Below are positions 43,820 to 53,912 of a stretch of 64,000 bases of DNA, piece by piece; position 1 is the first letter of the stretch, and each line of letters opens with the position of its first letter. The position numbers and the translations under genes were made by a program. The notes below the pieces were generated by a model. The model was given only the letters and a program-made list of their open reading frames with translations, had not been told where the DNA came from and did not search any database. Source of the stretch: JAFGRU01 sp963665915 (GTDB taxonomy: Bacteria > Desulfobacterota > Desulfuromonadia > Desulfuromonadales > JAAYDE01). The stretch is from assembly GCA_963665915.2 (NCBI GenBank), contig CAXXSG010000013.1, positions 658,814-722,813 of the forward strand, read 5' to 3'.

Positions 43820-45004
43820 ATGGTACGGGAGATTCAAAAAGATATTTTCTGGGTGGGGGTCAAGCATCCGGAACTGAAAAATTTCGATGAACTCTATCCG
43901 ACCCTGAACGGTACCACCTACAACTCTTATATTATCCGAGGCGGGAAGAAAACCGTTCTGGTGGATACGGTGGAAGAGGAGTTTGCCGGGCAATTTCTGG
44001 ATAATGTTCGCCGGGTTCTGCCGATTGAAGAACTGGATATCGTTGTTGTCAACCATACGGAGCATGATCACTCGGGGGTCATGGCCGCACTCCTGAAAAT
44101 CAACCCCCGGCTCCAGGTCGTCTGTACCCGTTCCGCGGAAAATTTTCTCAAACAGCTACTCAACCGGTCCTTTAATGCCGATGTCGTGGCCAAGGAAAAA
44201 GAAATTGATCTCGGGGGCAAAAACCTCAGGTTTTTTCCGCTGCCTTTTTTGCATTGGCCAGACACTATGATGACCTACCTGGAAGAGCAATCAATGCTTT
44301 TTTCGGGAGATGCTTTCGGATCTCATTTCTGCTGCGAGGGACTTTTTGATGATGAGGCCGGTGATTTCTCAGAGGATTTCCGTATTTATTTTGATAGCAT
44401 CATCCGCCCGTTCAAAAAAAATGTCCGGGATGCCCTGGCGCGCTTGAAGGGATTGGACCTTAAGATGATCTGTCCGACCCATGGCCCTGTCTGGCGATCG
44501 GAAATCGGCCGGGCCGTGGTTTTGTATCGTGAATGGTCGGCTGAACCTTTTCAGTCGGGAAAGAAGAGGGTGCTGATGTTGACCCACTCGCCCCACGGGA
44601 CGACCCGGCGCATGGGTCAGGAAGTCAGCAAAGCACTGGCTGTCAAAGGCATAGAGACTGTGGAGCTGCCGGCTATTGATCTGGACGAGGCAAAATTCAA
44701 AAACGAACTGGAGAGGTGCGACGCCCTGGTTGTGGGCGCGGCAACCATCAATCGGGATGCCGGTCCGCCGCTATGGAAAGCCCTGGCCCTGCTTTCCACG
44801 GTGACACCCCAGAGCAAAGTGGCAGCGGTTTTTGGTGCGTTTGGCTGGAGCGGTGAGGCCGTGGAACTGATAGAAGAACGTCTCAAGGGACTTCAGTATC
44901 AGTTGCCTGTTGCCGGATTGAAATGGCGCTTCAATCCTACGGAGGATGACCAGAAGGCCTGTTTCGAATTCGGGATAAAATTCGCTGAAGCTTTAACCTC
45001 CTGA
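43820..45004 (+). CDS. Flavodiiron protein (oxygen or nitric oxide reductase)
   Basis: A 394-residue two-domain protein. The metallo-beta-lactamase-like diiron domain has HTEHDHSG (H-x-E-x-D-H), HWPDTM, GDAFGSH and PTHGPVW as iron ligands. The C-terminal flavodoxin domain has THSPHGTTRRM for FMN. It detoxifies O2 or NO with electrons from a rubredoxin or reductase partner, which is not adjacent. ATG 43820 has ACGGAG upstream; a longer start at 43778 is less supported. With NirK in the window, NO removal is a reasonable inference. Confidence 0.93.
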   Translation: MVREIQKDIFWVGVKHPELKNFDELYPTLNGTTYNSYIIRGGKKTVLVDTVEEEFAGQFLDNVRRVLPIEELDIVVVNHTEHDHSGVMAALLKINPRLQVVCTRSAENFLKQLLNRSFNADVVAKEKEIDLGGKNLRFFPLPFLHWPDTMMTYLEEQSMLFSGDAFGSHFCCEGLFDDEAGDFSEDFRIYFDSIIRPFKKNVRDALARLKGLDLKMICPTHGPVWRSEIGRAVVLYREWSAEPFQSGKKRVLMLTHSPHGTTRRMGQEVSKALAVKGIETVELPAIDLDEAKFKNELERCDALVVGAATINRDAGPPLWKALALLSTVTPQSKVAAVFGAFGWSGEAVELIEERLKGLQYQLPVAGLKWRFNPTEDDQKACFEFGIKFAEALTS

Positions 45005-45102
45005 GTTGGCGAAAATTGAGATAACGACTGAATGATCCATTTTTCAGTTTTGTCAGCCCGGGAGGCCCTCCGGATCTGATTGTAACCTGGCGGGATTGAG
45101 AA

Positions 45103-47325
45103 ATGATGTTGCAAGTTAGCGGAGAACCTTTGACCAAGTCGCTCATTGCCCGGGTGGCTGTTGCCGCTCCAATTGAAAAAATCCTCTCCTATATTGTTCC
45201 CCCAGCCCTGGCTCCGATGGCAAAGCCGGGGCATCTTCTGAAAGTACCTCTGGGACGTCGAGCTGTTTTTGGTTATCTCCTTTCCGTCGCTTCCGGAGAT
45301 CCGGAGGGTCTCAAGGAAATCGGCGGGTTTGTGGATGAGACCCCTCTTTTTCCGGCTGGGATGGCGGCTTTTTTTGAACGCATCGCTCAATATTATCATC
45401 ACCCCATAGGGGAGGTGGTCAGCACGGGAGTGCCGGTCGGCTTGTTCGGCAGTCCTGAAAAATCGGACCCGGCCAAAGGATATATCTATTTCGCCACGAC
45501 GTTGGCAGGGGAGCCCAACGGCATTCGGCAGAGAGAAATACTGCAGTGGCTCCGGGACCACGGATTCGCAACCCGCAAGGAACTGACTTCCCTTTTTCCT
45601 GCATCTTCGCAGGTTCTCAAGCGTCTGGTGGCTCTCGGTTTTCTGGCCGTTGAGGAGAGGGAAGAACGGGATTTTAGTTTCGCCCCTCCGGCGATTCAGG
45701 GACTGGAGCGGCCGGAACTTTCCGTGGAGCAGTGTGAGGCCCTTGCGGCGCTCCTGGGTGCTCTCGAACAGGGTGGTTTTTCATCTTTTCTGCTCCATGG
45801 AGTGACCGGCAGCGGCAAAACGGAAGTATACATGCGGGCCGCAGAAGAAGCTCAACGCTCCGGTCGAAAAGCTCTGGTTCTGGTGCCTGAAATTGCCCTG
45901 ACCCCGCAACTGGTGGGTCAATTCCGTGAGCGTTTTTCCTCTTCGGGTCTCTGCATGGCTGTTCTTCATTCAGGTCTTTCCCGTGAGGAGCGCAGAAAAG
46001 CCTGGAAAGCGATTTGTGCGGGGAAGGTTGATGTGGCTATCGGTGCCCGTTCCGCTGTGTTTGCGCCTTTTGAGCGCCTGGGGCTGGTCATTGTCGATGA
46101 AGAGCATGACGCCAGTTACAAGCAGAGCGAAGGGTTTCGCTATAATGCCCGGGATATGGCCCTGCTCAGGGCGCAAATGGATGGAGCGACGGTGATTCTC
46201 GGTAGCGCCACCCCTTCCATGACGGCTTTTCAGCAGGCCAGGGAGGGGCGGATCAACTATCTATCCTTGAAAGAGAGGGTCCTCTCCCGCCCGTTGCCGG
46301 AGGTGAAACTCATCGACCTGACCCTGTCGGGTGAGAAAGGGGCTTTTTCCAATGAGTTGATTGCCGCAATCAAAGAGAATCTCAACAGAAAAGAACAGTC
46401 CCTGCTCCTTCTCAACCGTCGTGGGTTTGCCCCCTTTCTTCTCTGTGTCGCATGTGGAGCTGCGATTCGCTGCCCCAACTGCGAAATAACCCTGACATAT
46501 TATCAAAAGAAAAATCTCCTCCGCTGTCATTATTGCGATCATATCGCCGAGCTGCCCAAGGAGTGCCCCCATTGCCGGAATGAGGATATCAGGCCCTACG
46601 GCAGCGGCACGGAACGCCTGGAGGATGATCTGACGCGCCTTTTTCCCGAAGCCCAGGTGGCGCGCATGGATAGTGACAGCATGGGACGGAAAGGGTCTTA
46701 TCAGGAGCTGGTGTCGCGCATGTCGCGGGGGAAAGTCGATATTCTTGTCGGCACTCAGATGGTTTCGAAAGGGCATGACTTCGCAAACGTCACCCTGGTG
46801 GGTGTCGTTAATGCCGACGCCTCCCTTTTTCTTCCGGATTTCCGTTCTGCGGAGCGAACCTTTTCGCTTCTCACCCAGGTCTCGGGGCGGGCAGGCCGGG
46901 GAGTGATTCCAGGCCGGGTCCTGATTCAGACCCACAATCCCGATCATTATGTATTTAAAAGCGTTATCAGCCATAACTATGAGGGCTTTTTCAATGAAGA
47001 GGTCAGGTTTCGGGAAGAAGCGGGTTATCCACCGTTCGGTTTCCTTGCGAACCTGGTGCTGTCCGACGAAAATGCTGAAAAAACCGAAAGGGTGGCATCT
47101 GGCTTGGCAAGGTATCTGCGAAAACATGCGGGCCAGGTGGAAGTCCTTGGACCGGCAGCCTGCCTTTTAAGCAGGCTTCGGGGGAAATATCGCGTCCAGA
47201 TTGTTCTGAAAGCATCTCGGCGCTCATCACTTCACAGGCTGCTTTACGGCGCAACGGTTTTCCAAAAAAAAATGTCCAAAAGTGTTAAAATTGTACTTGA
47301 TGTTGACCCGCTCGACATGTTGTGA
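45103..47325 (+). CDS. priA: Primosomal helicase PriA
   Basis: A 740-residue replication-restart helicase. The N-terminal DNA-fork binding domain (about 13-110) is followed by Walker A GVTGSGKTEVY near residue 234, DEEHDASYK near 331, and GSATPSM. Paired zinc-binding Cys motifs (CVACGAAIRCPNC, CHYCDH, CPHC) lie around 448-490. The motor ends with GTQMVSKGHDFANVTLVGVV and QVSGRAGRG. The length is normal. Confidence 0.96.
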   Translation: MMLQVSGEPLTKSLIARVAVAAPIEKILSYIVPPALAPMAKPGHLLKVPLGRRAVFGYLLSVASGDPEGLKEIGGFVDETPLFPAGMAAFFERIAQYYHHPIGEVVSTGVPVGLFGSPEKSDPAKGYIYFATTLAGEPNGIRQREILQWLRDHGFATRKELTSLFPASSQVLKRLVALGFLAVEEREERDFSFAPPAIQGLERPELSVEQCEALAALLGALEQGGFSSFLLHGVTGSGKTEVYMRAAEEAQRSGRKALVLVPEIALTPQLVGQFRERFSSSGLCMAVLHSGLSREERRKAWKAICAGKVDVAIGARSAVFAPFERLGLVIVDEEHDASYKQSEGFRYNARDMALLRAQMDGATVILGSATPSMTAFQQAREGRINYLSLKERVLSRPLPEVKLIDLTLSGEKGAFSNELIAAIKENLNRKEQSLLLLNRRGFAPFLLCVACGAAIRCPNCEITLTYYQKKNLLRCHYCDHIAELPKECPHCRNEDIRPYGSGTERLEDDLTRLFPEAQVARMDSDSMGRKGSYQELVSRMSRGKVDILVGTQMVSKGHDFANVTLVGVVNADASLFLPDFRSAERTFSLLTQVSGRAGRGVIPGRVLIQTHNPDHYVFKSVISHNYEGFFNEEVRFREEAGYPPFGFLANLVLSDENAEKTERVASGLARYLRKHAGQVEVLGPAACLLSRLRGKYRVQIVLKASRRSSLHRLLYGATVFQKKMSKSVKIVLDVDPLDML

Positions 47326-47374
47326 ATCAAAGACCATAAGGCATTGAACAGGCAGAAAAGCCAGGGAGGGCTTT

Positions 47375-48538
47375 GTGCATCGACATTTTAAGCTCGCTTT
47401 ACTGACAATTCTTTTTTTCCTTTTTTCCTTTTTTTTCTCTTGTGTAAAAGCTCCGGAAAAAATCCTATCCGTCGCACCAGAAATACCTTCCTTGCCGGAA
47501 GTTGAAGTTCCTCCACTTGCCAAGGTGGGCTGGGAAGACCTCAACGGCTGGGAAAAGCAGGATTTTCTTTCGGCCTTCAGGTCCTTCAGCCTTAGCTGCC
47601 GGGCGCTGAAAAAACAGAGCCGCTGGAAGGACCTGTGCAGAGACGAGGTGCTCTCCCCGATTACAACCAACGCGGAAGCGGAATTTTTTTTTAAATCCCG
47701 CTTCCAGCCTTATCAGGTCCGCAACCCGGACGGTTCCACGGTCGGTCTCATCACCGGGTATTATGTTCCGGATATGGCCGGGAGTCGGAGTCCTTCTGAA
47801 AAATATCCCTACCCTCTTTACCGTGATCCGGAAGATCTGCTGACGGTGGACCTGTCCGACCTTTACTCCGAAATCAAAGGTTTTCGCTTAAAAGGGCGGG
47901 TTGAAGGGAGAAAGGTAGTCCCTTACTGGAGTCGGGCAGAAATCGACGGTCCAGGTAAGCCCTTAAAAGGTGAAGAAATCTTCTGGGTAGAAGATCCGGT
48001 CGAGCTTTTTTTCCTTCATATCCAGGGTTCCGGACGCATCAATCTTGCCAGCGGCGAAAAGGTGCTGGTCGGATATGCCAATCAGAACGGTCATCCTTAC
48101 CGCTCTATCGGCAAACTGCTTCTGGAATCCGGGGAGATGACCCGCGATCAGATGTCGATGCAGAACATTCGGGCCTGGGCTCGGGGAAACCCCGCGAAAG
48201 TAAAAAAGCTGCTGAATGAAAATCCCAGTTATATTTTCTTCCATGAGCTTTCTCCTTCCTGGGCAGTTCCACCCGGATCACTTGGAATTCCTCTGACTCC
48301 TCGCTACAGTCTGGCAGTGGACCCCCGAGTCATCCCCCTGGGTAGTCCGGTTTTTGTGGCTACGACCTGGCCGGGGACTGATTATGCTCTCAACCGCCTG
48401 ATGCTTGCCCAGGACACGGGTGGGGCTATAAAAGGAGCGGTACGTGGGGATTTTTTCTGGGGAATTGGTGATGCCGCGGGAAGGTTTGCGGGACGCATGA
48501 AGCAGGATGTCCGTTTCTGGGTTTTGTTGCCCCGTTGA
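47375..48538 (+). CDS. mltA: Membrane-bound lytic transglycosylase A
   Basis: A 387-residue murein hydrolase that cleaves the glycan strand. A lipoprotein-like N-terminus (hydrophobic run then FFFSCVK) is followed by the MltA barrel (about 95-270), with TGYYVPDMAGS, YPLYRDP and FFLHIQGSGRI, and the C-terminal 3D domain (about 290-385), with LTPRYSLAVDPRVIPLGSPVFV and LMLAQDTGGAIKG carrying the catalytic Asp. It starts at GTG 47375 after a strong GGGAGGG site. Confidence 0.94.
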   Translation: MHRHFKLALLTILFFLFSFFFSCVKAPEKILSVAPEIPSLPEVEVPPLAKVGWEDLNGWEKQDFLSAFRSFSLSCRALKKQSRWKDLCRDEVLSPITTNAEAEFFFKSRFQPYQVRNPDGSTVGLITGYYVPDMAGSRSPSEKYPYPLYRDPEDLLTVDLSDLYSEIKGFRLKGRVEGRKVVPYWSRAEIDGPGKPLKGEEIFWVEDPVELFFLHIQGSGRINLASGEKVLVGYANQNGHPYRSIGKLLLESGEMTRDQMSMQNIRAWARGNPAKVKKLLNENPSYIFFHELSPSWAVPPGSLGIPLTPRYSLAVDPRVIPLGSPVFVATTWPGTDYALNRLMLAQDTGGAIKGAVRGDFFWGIGDAAGRFAGRMKQDVRFWVLLPR

Positions 48539-48687
48539 GGAAGGGGTAGGCTCTCCGGTTTTTCGGTCTATTTCTTTGAAATCATTCTTTTTTTTGGGCT
48601 TGCTCTTAATATGTAAAATTTTGGTGTTAAATTTGCTTAAACTTCTGAATGAAAATAAAATTGTGAATGGCTACAGAGGGGATTGAA

Positions 48688-49539
48688 ATGTCAACAAATC
48701 TGGCTGAAATTGCTAATAAGATTAAAGAAATTCCGCCAATGCCGCTGGTGGCTGTTAAGGTCATTGAGCTTCTTGGCGATCCCAAAGTAACCTTTAAAAA
48801 GTTGAGTGCAGTGATCGCCAAGGATCAGGCCGTTTCCGCTCGTGTTTTGAAGATGTCGAATTCATCTTTCTATGCGCCCGCACGGAAAATCAGCTCTCTA
48901 GATCAGGCCATTGTCCTTTTGGGCGAGAACACCCTGAAAAGCCTGGTTCTGGCCTTCAGCCTCAAGGGCATCAGCCGGAAGTTAGGACTCGTTGAGAAGA
49001 TGCAGTGGGAAGACTCCATGGGTTGTGCTATCGGCGCTCGCCTGGTTGCCAAATGGTTTCATTCCGTTGAGCCGGAGGAAGCCTTTATGGGTGGATTGTT
49101 CCGGCATATCGGACGCGTGGTGATGAACAATATCGATCCTGAAAAATACCAGATGGTGATGGAAGAGGCTTATCACGGAGAAGCTACAATTTCCGAAATT
49201 GAGAAGAGCTATTTCCCCTATAGTCATGGCGAGATCGGGGCTGCCGTTCTAAGTCGCTGGAACTTTTCCGAAACGATGGTGGAAGTGGTAAGACATCATG
49301 AGGAATTCACCGGGGACGAGTCGGATGATCCGGAATATTTAAAGATGGCGGCAACAGTTAATTTAGCCGATCAGATGTGCCAGCGGCTCGGGATTGGGTG
49401 CCGTATGCCTGACCATGACGTCAACATCGCTGATTGTCCGGGAGCAAAAATTCTCGATGTTACTGAGGAGCAACTGGAGCAGCTTCTGGAAGAATTCAGA
49501 AGTATATTTGAAAGGGATCGGGACGCCTTTTTCGGATAA
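48688..49539 (+). CDS. HDOD-domain signalling protein
   Basis: A 283-residue protein consisting of one HDOD domain (about 10-210): IPPMPLVAVKVIELLGDP, KDQAVSARVLKMSNSSFY, and the degenerate HD region EAFMGGLFRHIGRVVM, in which the catalytic HD is changed (RHIG). HDOD proteins are non-catalytic output or adaptor proteins in signalling and motility. ATG 48688 has GAGGGG just upstream and is preferred over ATG 48667. Confidence 0.9.
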   Translation: MSTNLAEIANKIKEIPPMPLVAVKVIELLGDPKVTFKKLSAVIAKDQAVSARVLKMSNSSFYAPARKISSLDQAIVLLGENTLKSLVLAFSLKGISRKLGLVEKMQWEDSMGCAIGARLVAKWFHSVEPEEAFMGGLFRHIGRVVMNNIDPEKYQMVMEEAYHGEATISEIEKSYFPYSHGEIGAAVLSRWNFSETMVEVVRHHEEFTGDESDDPEYLKMAATVNLADQMCQRLGIGCRMPDHDVNIADCPGAKILDVTEEQLEQLLEEFRSIFERDRDAFFG

Positions 49540-49581
49540 GTCGATTTTTAGCCAAAAAATTGACTTTAAATTATTCTTTTG

Positions 49582-49615
49582 AGAGATGAATGCCATGTTA
49601 TGACGTTCATCTCTT
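49582..49615 (+). terminator. Hairpin between HDOD and FadL-type genes
   Basis: A 9-bp stem AGAGATGAA/TTCATCTCT followed by TTGTTT lies 45 bp after the HDOD stop. It probably ends that transcript. It also supports starting the porin gene at 49666, since an earlier start would translate the stem. Confidence 0.5.
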
Positions 49616-49665
49616 TGTTTAGAGAAAATCAGCGACGGATATTCTTCCCAAAGGGGGTAGGGATA

Positions 49666-50943
49666 ATGAAAACAACCCGCACTTTTAATCTTTTTTGCGC
49701 CATATTGGTTTTTTTTGTGGCCTCTATCCTGTCGAGCAGCCAGGTGTTCGCTGCGGGCTTTGGGGTTTTTACTCAGGGAGCTTCTGCTTTGGGCCAGGCT
49801 GCGGCTGTCACTGCTCATGCGGATAGCCCGTCGACCATTTTTTACAATCCCGCCCTTTTGAATGACCTTGAAGGCACCCAAGTGGAAGCTGGAACCACGA
49901 TGTTCGTTTTTAATCGTGAATTTAAAAGCGATGCTGACGGTGACACCCATGAGATGGAAGATGCTTTGAAATTTCCGAGCACTCTCTATCTTTCTCATAC
50001 CTTTAACGACAAGCTTGCAGCAGGGGTCGGGATTTTCTTTCCTTTCGGTCTGGCTACTGACTGGAAAGATGGCTGGGAGGGGCGTTTCATTTCCACCCAG
50101 GCGGAAATGATAACCTATACAATCAATCCGGTTGTTTCCTACCGGCTTCATCCCCGTGTCTCAATTGCCGCTGGTCTAGATGTTGTTTTTCTGGATGCCA
50201 GCTTGAAAAATCAGATTGACCTTGAGCCTTTGGGCTTTGTCGGCAGTGAAGGATCACAGAAGTTCGAAGGGGACGATACCGGGCTCGGATTCAATCTCGG
50301 TCTCGCCATTCAGCTCACCGACAAGGCCAGACTTGGAATTTCCTATCGGAGTGAAGTTGAGCTGACGATTGATGGCGACGCCAAATTTTCCGATATTCCT
50401 GGAGCCGTTGCGGGGCTCTTTCCCAATACCGGCGGCAAGGCGGACCTGACTCTTCCGCAGCAGCTTACTTTGGGCCTGGCTTATCAGGTCAGCGACCCGC
50501 TTATCGTGGAAGTTGGAGCGCGCTGGGAAGACTGGTCAACCTTTGATGAATTGAGAATCAAGCTGGATCAACTTGTTGCTTTTCAGTCCGAGAGCATCAC
50601 TCCCCGGGATTGGGACGATACCTGGGCTTTCAATTTCGGGGCCAAATATCGTGTGAATGAGAACCTGGCTTTGCTTGCCGGTTATCTTTATGGTAACAAT
50701 CCAGCGCCTTCCTCGACCTTCGATCCTTCCATCCCGGATTCCGACACACATCTTTTCACCTTGGGTGCTGACATGGATTTCGGGTATACAACGGTTTCAC
50801 TGAGCTACGGTTACCAGAAGCAGAAAGACAGAGACAAAGACAATGCCATTGGAGTAATGCCCGCCGAGCCCGGTGCGGCCAATGGTACCTATAAAACGGA
50901 AGCCCATCTGTTTGCCCTGAGTATCGGTTATCGGTTCATGTAG
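49666..50943 (+). CDS. FadL/OmpP1-type outer-membrane transport protein
   Basis: A 425-residue beta-barrel protein. A signal peptide (MKTTRTFNLFCAILVFFVASI, ending VFA) is followed by the family N-terminal hatch AAGFGVFTQGASALGQAAAVTAHADSPSTIFYNPALL. The many alternating beta-strands include FFPFGLATDWKDGWEGRF and a terminal aromatic residue pattern (IGYRFM) for outer-membrane insertion. FadL proteins take up long-chain fatty acids or aromatic hydrocarbons. The ATG at 49666 follows GGGGGTAGGG. The substrate is not inferable from context. Confidence 0.93.
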   Translation: MKTTRTFNLFCAILVFFVASILSSSQVFAAGFGVFTQGASALGQAAAVTAHADSPSTIFYNPALLNDLEGTQVEAGTTMFVFNREFKSDADGDTHEMEDALKFPSTLYLSHTFNDKLAAGVGIFFPFGLATDWKDGWEGRFISTQAEMITYTINPVVSYRLHPRVSIAAGLDVVFLDASLKNQIDLEPLGFVGSEGSQKFEGDDTGLGFNLGLAIQLTDKARLGISYRSEVELTIDGDAKFSDIPGAVAGLFPNTGGKADLTLPQQLTLGLAYQVSDPLIVEVGARWEDWSTFDELRIKLDQLVAFQSESITPRDWDDTWAFNFGAKYRVNENLALLAGYLYGNNPAPSSTFDPSIPDSDTHLFTLGADMDFGYTTVSLSYGYQKQKDRDKDNAIGVMPAEPGAANGTYKTEAHLFALSIGYRFM

Positions 50944-51026
50944 TGGCCGGTAGTGAAATTTTCAGCAGTATCAATAAGCTCCCGAATCTGGAATATCCCC
51001 CCCGGCTTTTATTCTGAAGGATTGCC

Positions 51027-51845
51027 GTGTCTTCGTACCTGATGGAAAACCAAGAAGAGGCTCACCGTCTGACCATCAAGACCGAAAAGGGTGTGCTCAT
51101 CCGCCAGGCGGCGTGGGCGGGAATTCGTCCGGGAATGAGAGTGGCCGATGTTGGCTGCGGTTCGGGGGTAACCAGCTCTTTTTTATATGATCTGGTCCGC
51201 CCCGGGGGCAGGGTGACAGGCGTGGATGCCTCGGAAGAGAGAATCGATCACGCCCGGAAGCATTACGGAAAAGAGGGCCTGGAGTTCGTCTGTCATGATT
51301 TTTATCAGGATTTGGAAGGACTCGGTGAGTTTGATTTTATCTGGGTCCGTTTTGTTCTGGAATATCACCGTGCCGGGAGTTTCGACATCGTCAGGAGATT
51401 GTCCAAAATTCTCAAGCCGGGCGGGATTTTATGTTTGATTGACCTGGATTACAATTGTCTTTCCCATTTTGGTCTTTCGAAAAAGCTTGAGGAAAATATA
51501 GTGGGAGTCATGGAGACCTTGGAAAAGTCTTCCGATTTTGACCCTTATGTGGGGCGCAAACTTTTTTCCTACCTCTTTGACCTCGGTTTTGAGGCAATTG
51601 ATGTTCAGATGAAACCTCACCATCTTTTTTTCGGTCATGTGGGAGAGGCTGATCGATTCAATTGGCTGAAAAAACTGGAGGTGGCCGCCCGGAACTCGGG
51701 GTGGAAGTTTGAAAGTTACGATGATGGTTTTGATGGCTTTGCCAAAGAATTCGCGACCTTTTTTGCCGACCCCAGGCGTTTTACCTACACGCCAATGATC
51801 TCCTGTCGTGGCTGTCGTCCGGAAACCACAGGTTCGTCCCTTTAG
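51027..51845 (+). CDS. SAM-dependent methyltransferase
   Basis: A 272-residue class I methyltransferase. The SAM-binding motif VADVGCGSGVTSSFLYDLV, the acidic VTGVDASEERI and LKPGGILCLIDLDYNCL are conserved. It starts at GTG 51027 with AAGGA upstream. A C-terminal CRGCR motif is curious but unassigned. The substrate is unknown. It is convergent with the HD-GYP gene, leaving only three bases between stops. Confidence 0.88.
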   Translation: MSSYLMENQEEAHRLTIKTEKGVLIRQAAWAGIRPGMRVADVGCGSGVTSSFLYDLVRPGGRVTGVDASEERIDHARKHYGKEGLEFVCHDFYQDLEGLGEFDFIWVRFVLEYHRAGSFDIVRRLSKILKPGGILCLIDLDYNCLSHFGLSKKLEENIVGVMETLEKSSDFDPYVGRKLFSYLFDLGFEAIDVQMKPHHLFFGHVGEADRFNWLKKLEVAARNSGWKFESYDDGFDGFAKEFATFFADPRRFTYTPMISCRGCRPETTGSSL

Positions 51846-51848
51846 CTA

Positions 51849-53903
51849 TTAATTGGTTTTGATGTTCTCCGCCCGAAAATCCGTCTGGCTGGATTTAGTG
51901 TCATCCGCCCGGTGGCCACTCGGAAAGTCATCTTTTGTGAATATTTCCTGCCGCGCTTTTTCCATGGCATTCCCGGATATTTTATCGTAATAAGTCATCA
52001 GGGCCTTAACGATTCTCTCGTCGAAATGAACACCGCTCTCCTCATCCAGGAGACGAATGGCTTCCGTCAGGGGCATCGGCTCCCGGTAATGCCTTTCTGC
52101 GGTAATGGCTTCGAAAAAATCCGCCACTGCAATAATCTTTGATCCCAGGGGTATTTCATCCGCTTTCAGCCCGTCAGGATAACCGCTGCCGTCCAGTTTT
52201 TCGTGATGGGCGCCGGCTACCACGGGAACCTGTCGATAAATTCCTTCAAAATTGATCTGTTCGAGAATCTCTCTGGTTTTGGCCGAGTGAGTTTTGACTA
52301 TTTCATACTCATCCTTGTCGAGACGACCCTGTTTTTTCAGAATGGAATCAGGAACGCCGATTTTACCGTAATCATGGAGTAACGCGGCAACTCGGATCAT
52401 ACGGCAGAACTCTTCTGAAAGCCCCAACTCGTGGCTGATGCCGAGGGCGTATTCGGTGACTTTTCCGGAATGTCCGGCCGTCAGCGGGTCGCGGCTTTCG
52501 ATGCTGGCACCCAGAACCTGTATGGTTGAGTTGAACTGTTTGACTGTATTTTCAAGGCGTTCCGCATTGCGAATGCTGATGCCGATAACCGGCGTGATCC
52601 CCATCAGAAGATTCAAGTCATTCTGCACCAGGGGGCGTTTGGTCTTGAGGTTGTCGACGAGCAGCACGCCAATCGATTCATCTTCGCAGATGATCGGGCA
52701 ACAGATGCAGGACTGGACTCCCAGTTTTTTTAAAAACAGGAAACCCCGGTCCACTTCTTTTTCCTCGATATTGTCCGAATCGTTAATGAGGAAAGGCTTC
52801 TGTTCGTTGAAAGCCAGGGAAAACACCCCTTTATTGTTGTCTTTGCGCAGGTAAAAGGGAATGTTCCTCAGGAGTTCCAGCTGGTTTTCGTTATACCCAA
52901 AGCCGGCATGGAGAAGCAGTTCTTCCTTTTCCTTGTCCGCCAGGAGAAGCAACCCACGGTCGTAATCGAGGCGTTTTTGCAGGACTTGAACAAGGCTGTT
53001 AAGAATACTGTTTATGTCGGTTTGTTTGCTGATGACATGACCGATTTCATTGGAAAGAAGGACGTTGTTGTAATTGATGTTGATCTGGTCCAGGAGTTCC
53101 TCTGTGGAAAAACGGATATTGTTGAGACTCGGTTTCACTTCTTTATTCTGGAAAACTTCGGTCACCAGGGACAGGGACAGGATACTGATCAGTCCCATGG
53201 GCAGGTAATAGGTGAGGGCGAAACCGGGATTGAGGAAGGTCAGTGCGGGGAAAGCAAGACCGATCAATACCGTGGCAATATTTCTGATTCTTTTCCAGAA
53301 AGCCGAATAGGTTTTTGGCCAGGAAATAATGTATTTGCAGGTTTCACTCCCCTTGAACATGCATTCCGAATGTTCGATCTGGGGGGTTCCATTAGTGAGC
53401 AGTTCGCCTACGGCCTCAAAAAAGCCGAATCGATTTTCGCATTGAAAAGGCTCTTCCTTCACTCCCGGTTTTGGAATGACATTGATTTCCACCTTGTTGT
53501 GGGCCAATTTTTTGGTTTCGTAAACCGTCGATTTGGTGAAATGGGGGGTGGCCCGTTTGATCATGAAAAAAGCTGTGGAAAGATCGAGCATTCCGAGAAC
53601 AAAATTTCGGACCAGGCCTGCTGACTCGGGGGAAGCTCCGTAGCGACCGGCTTCACGGGCCATGTTCGGGTTTCCGGTCAACTGAACCAGGCGCTCGTAA
53701 AAGCGGTTGACCTGATCCTGGGTAAACCAGTGGCTGTCATCCCTTGCTTCGTAAGGTTTCATCCCAGCGAAAGCAAGTAGTTCGTTCACATTGATATAGC
53801 TGTACCGGCTGCGGATCAGATTCAGATAGAGGCTGATAATCTTGCTGTTGTAGAGACGCTGCTCGGAAAAGCTCTCTTGAATTTTGGAGTCAGGGTCTGA
53901 CAT
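51849..53903 (-). CDS. V4R-like/GAF/HD-GYP cyclic-di-GMP phosphodiesterase
   Basis: A 684-residue protein. The N-terminal about 200 residues resemble V4R-type ligand domains (ending ECMFKGSETCKYIISW, with two Cys). Two transmembrane helices (about 210-255), a coiled segment, a GAF domain (about 290-450, YDRGLLLLADKEKEELLLHAG) and an HD-GYP domain follow. The HD pair is at 510-511 (LLHDYGKIGVPD), with HHEKLDGSGYP at about 566-577. All catalytic residues are retained. It lies nine bases after the PilZ-like gene, so both are probably one transcript. Confidence 0.9.
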   Translation of the reverse strand: MSDPDSKIQESFSEQRLYNSKIISLYLNLIRSRYSYINVNELLAFAGMKPYEARDDSHWFTQDQVNRFYERLVQLTGNPNMAREAGRYGASPESAGLVRNFVLGMLDLSTAFFMIKRATPHFTKSTVYETKKLAHNKVEINVIPKPGVKEEPFQCENRFGFFEAVGELLTNGTPQIEHSECMFKGSETCKYIISWPKTYSAFWKRIRNIATVLIGLAFPALTFLNPGFALTYYLPMGLISILSLSLVTEVFQNKEVKPSLNNIRFSTEELLDQININYNNVLLSNEIGHVISKQTDINSILNSLVQVLQKRLDYDRGLLLLADKEKEELLLHAGFGYNENQLELLRNIPFYLRKDNNKGVFSLAFNEQKPFLINDSDNIEEKEVDRGFLFLKKLGVQSCICCPIICEDESIGVLLVDNLKTKRPLVQNDLNLLMGITPVIGISIRNAERLENTVKQFNSTIQVLGASIESRDPLTAGHSGKVTEYALGISHELGLSEEFCRMIRVAALLHDYGKIGVPDSILKKQGRLDKDEYEIVKTHSAKTREILEQINFEGIYRQVPVVAGAHHEKLDGSGYPDGLKADEIPLGSKIIAVADFFEAITAERHYREPMPLTEAIRLLDEESGVHFDERIVKALMTYYDKISGNAMEKARQEIFTKDDFPSGHRADDTKSSQTDFRAENIKTN

Positions 53904-53912
53904 TTATTTTTT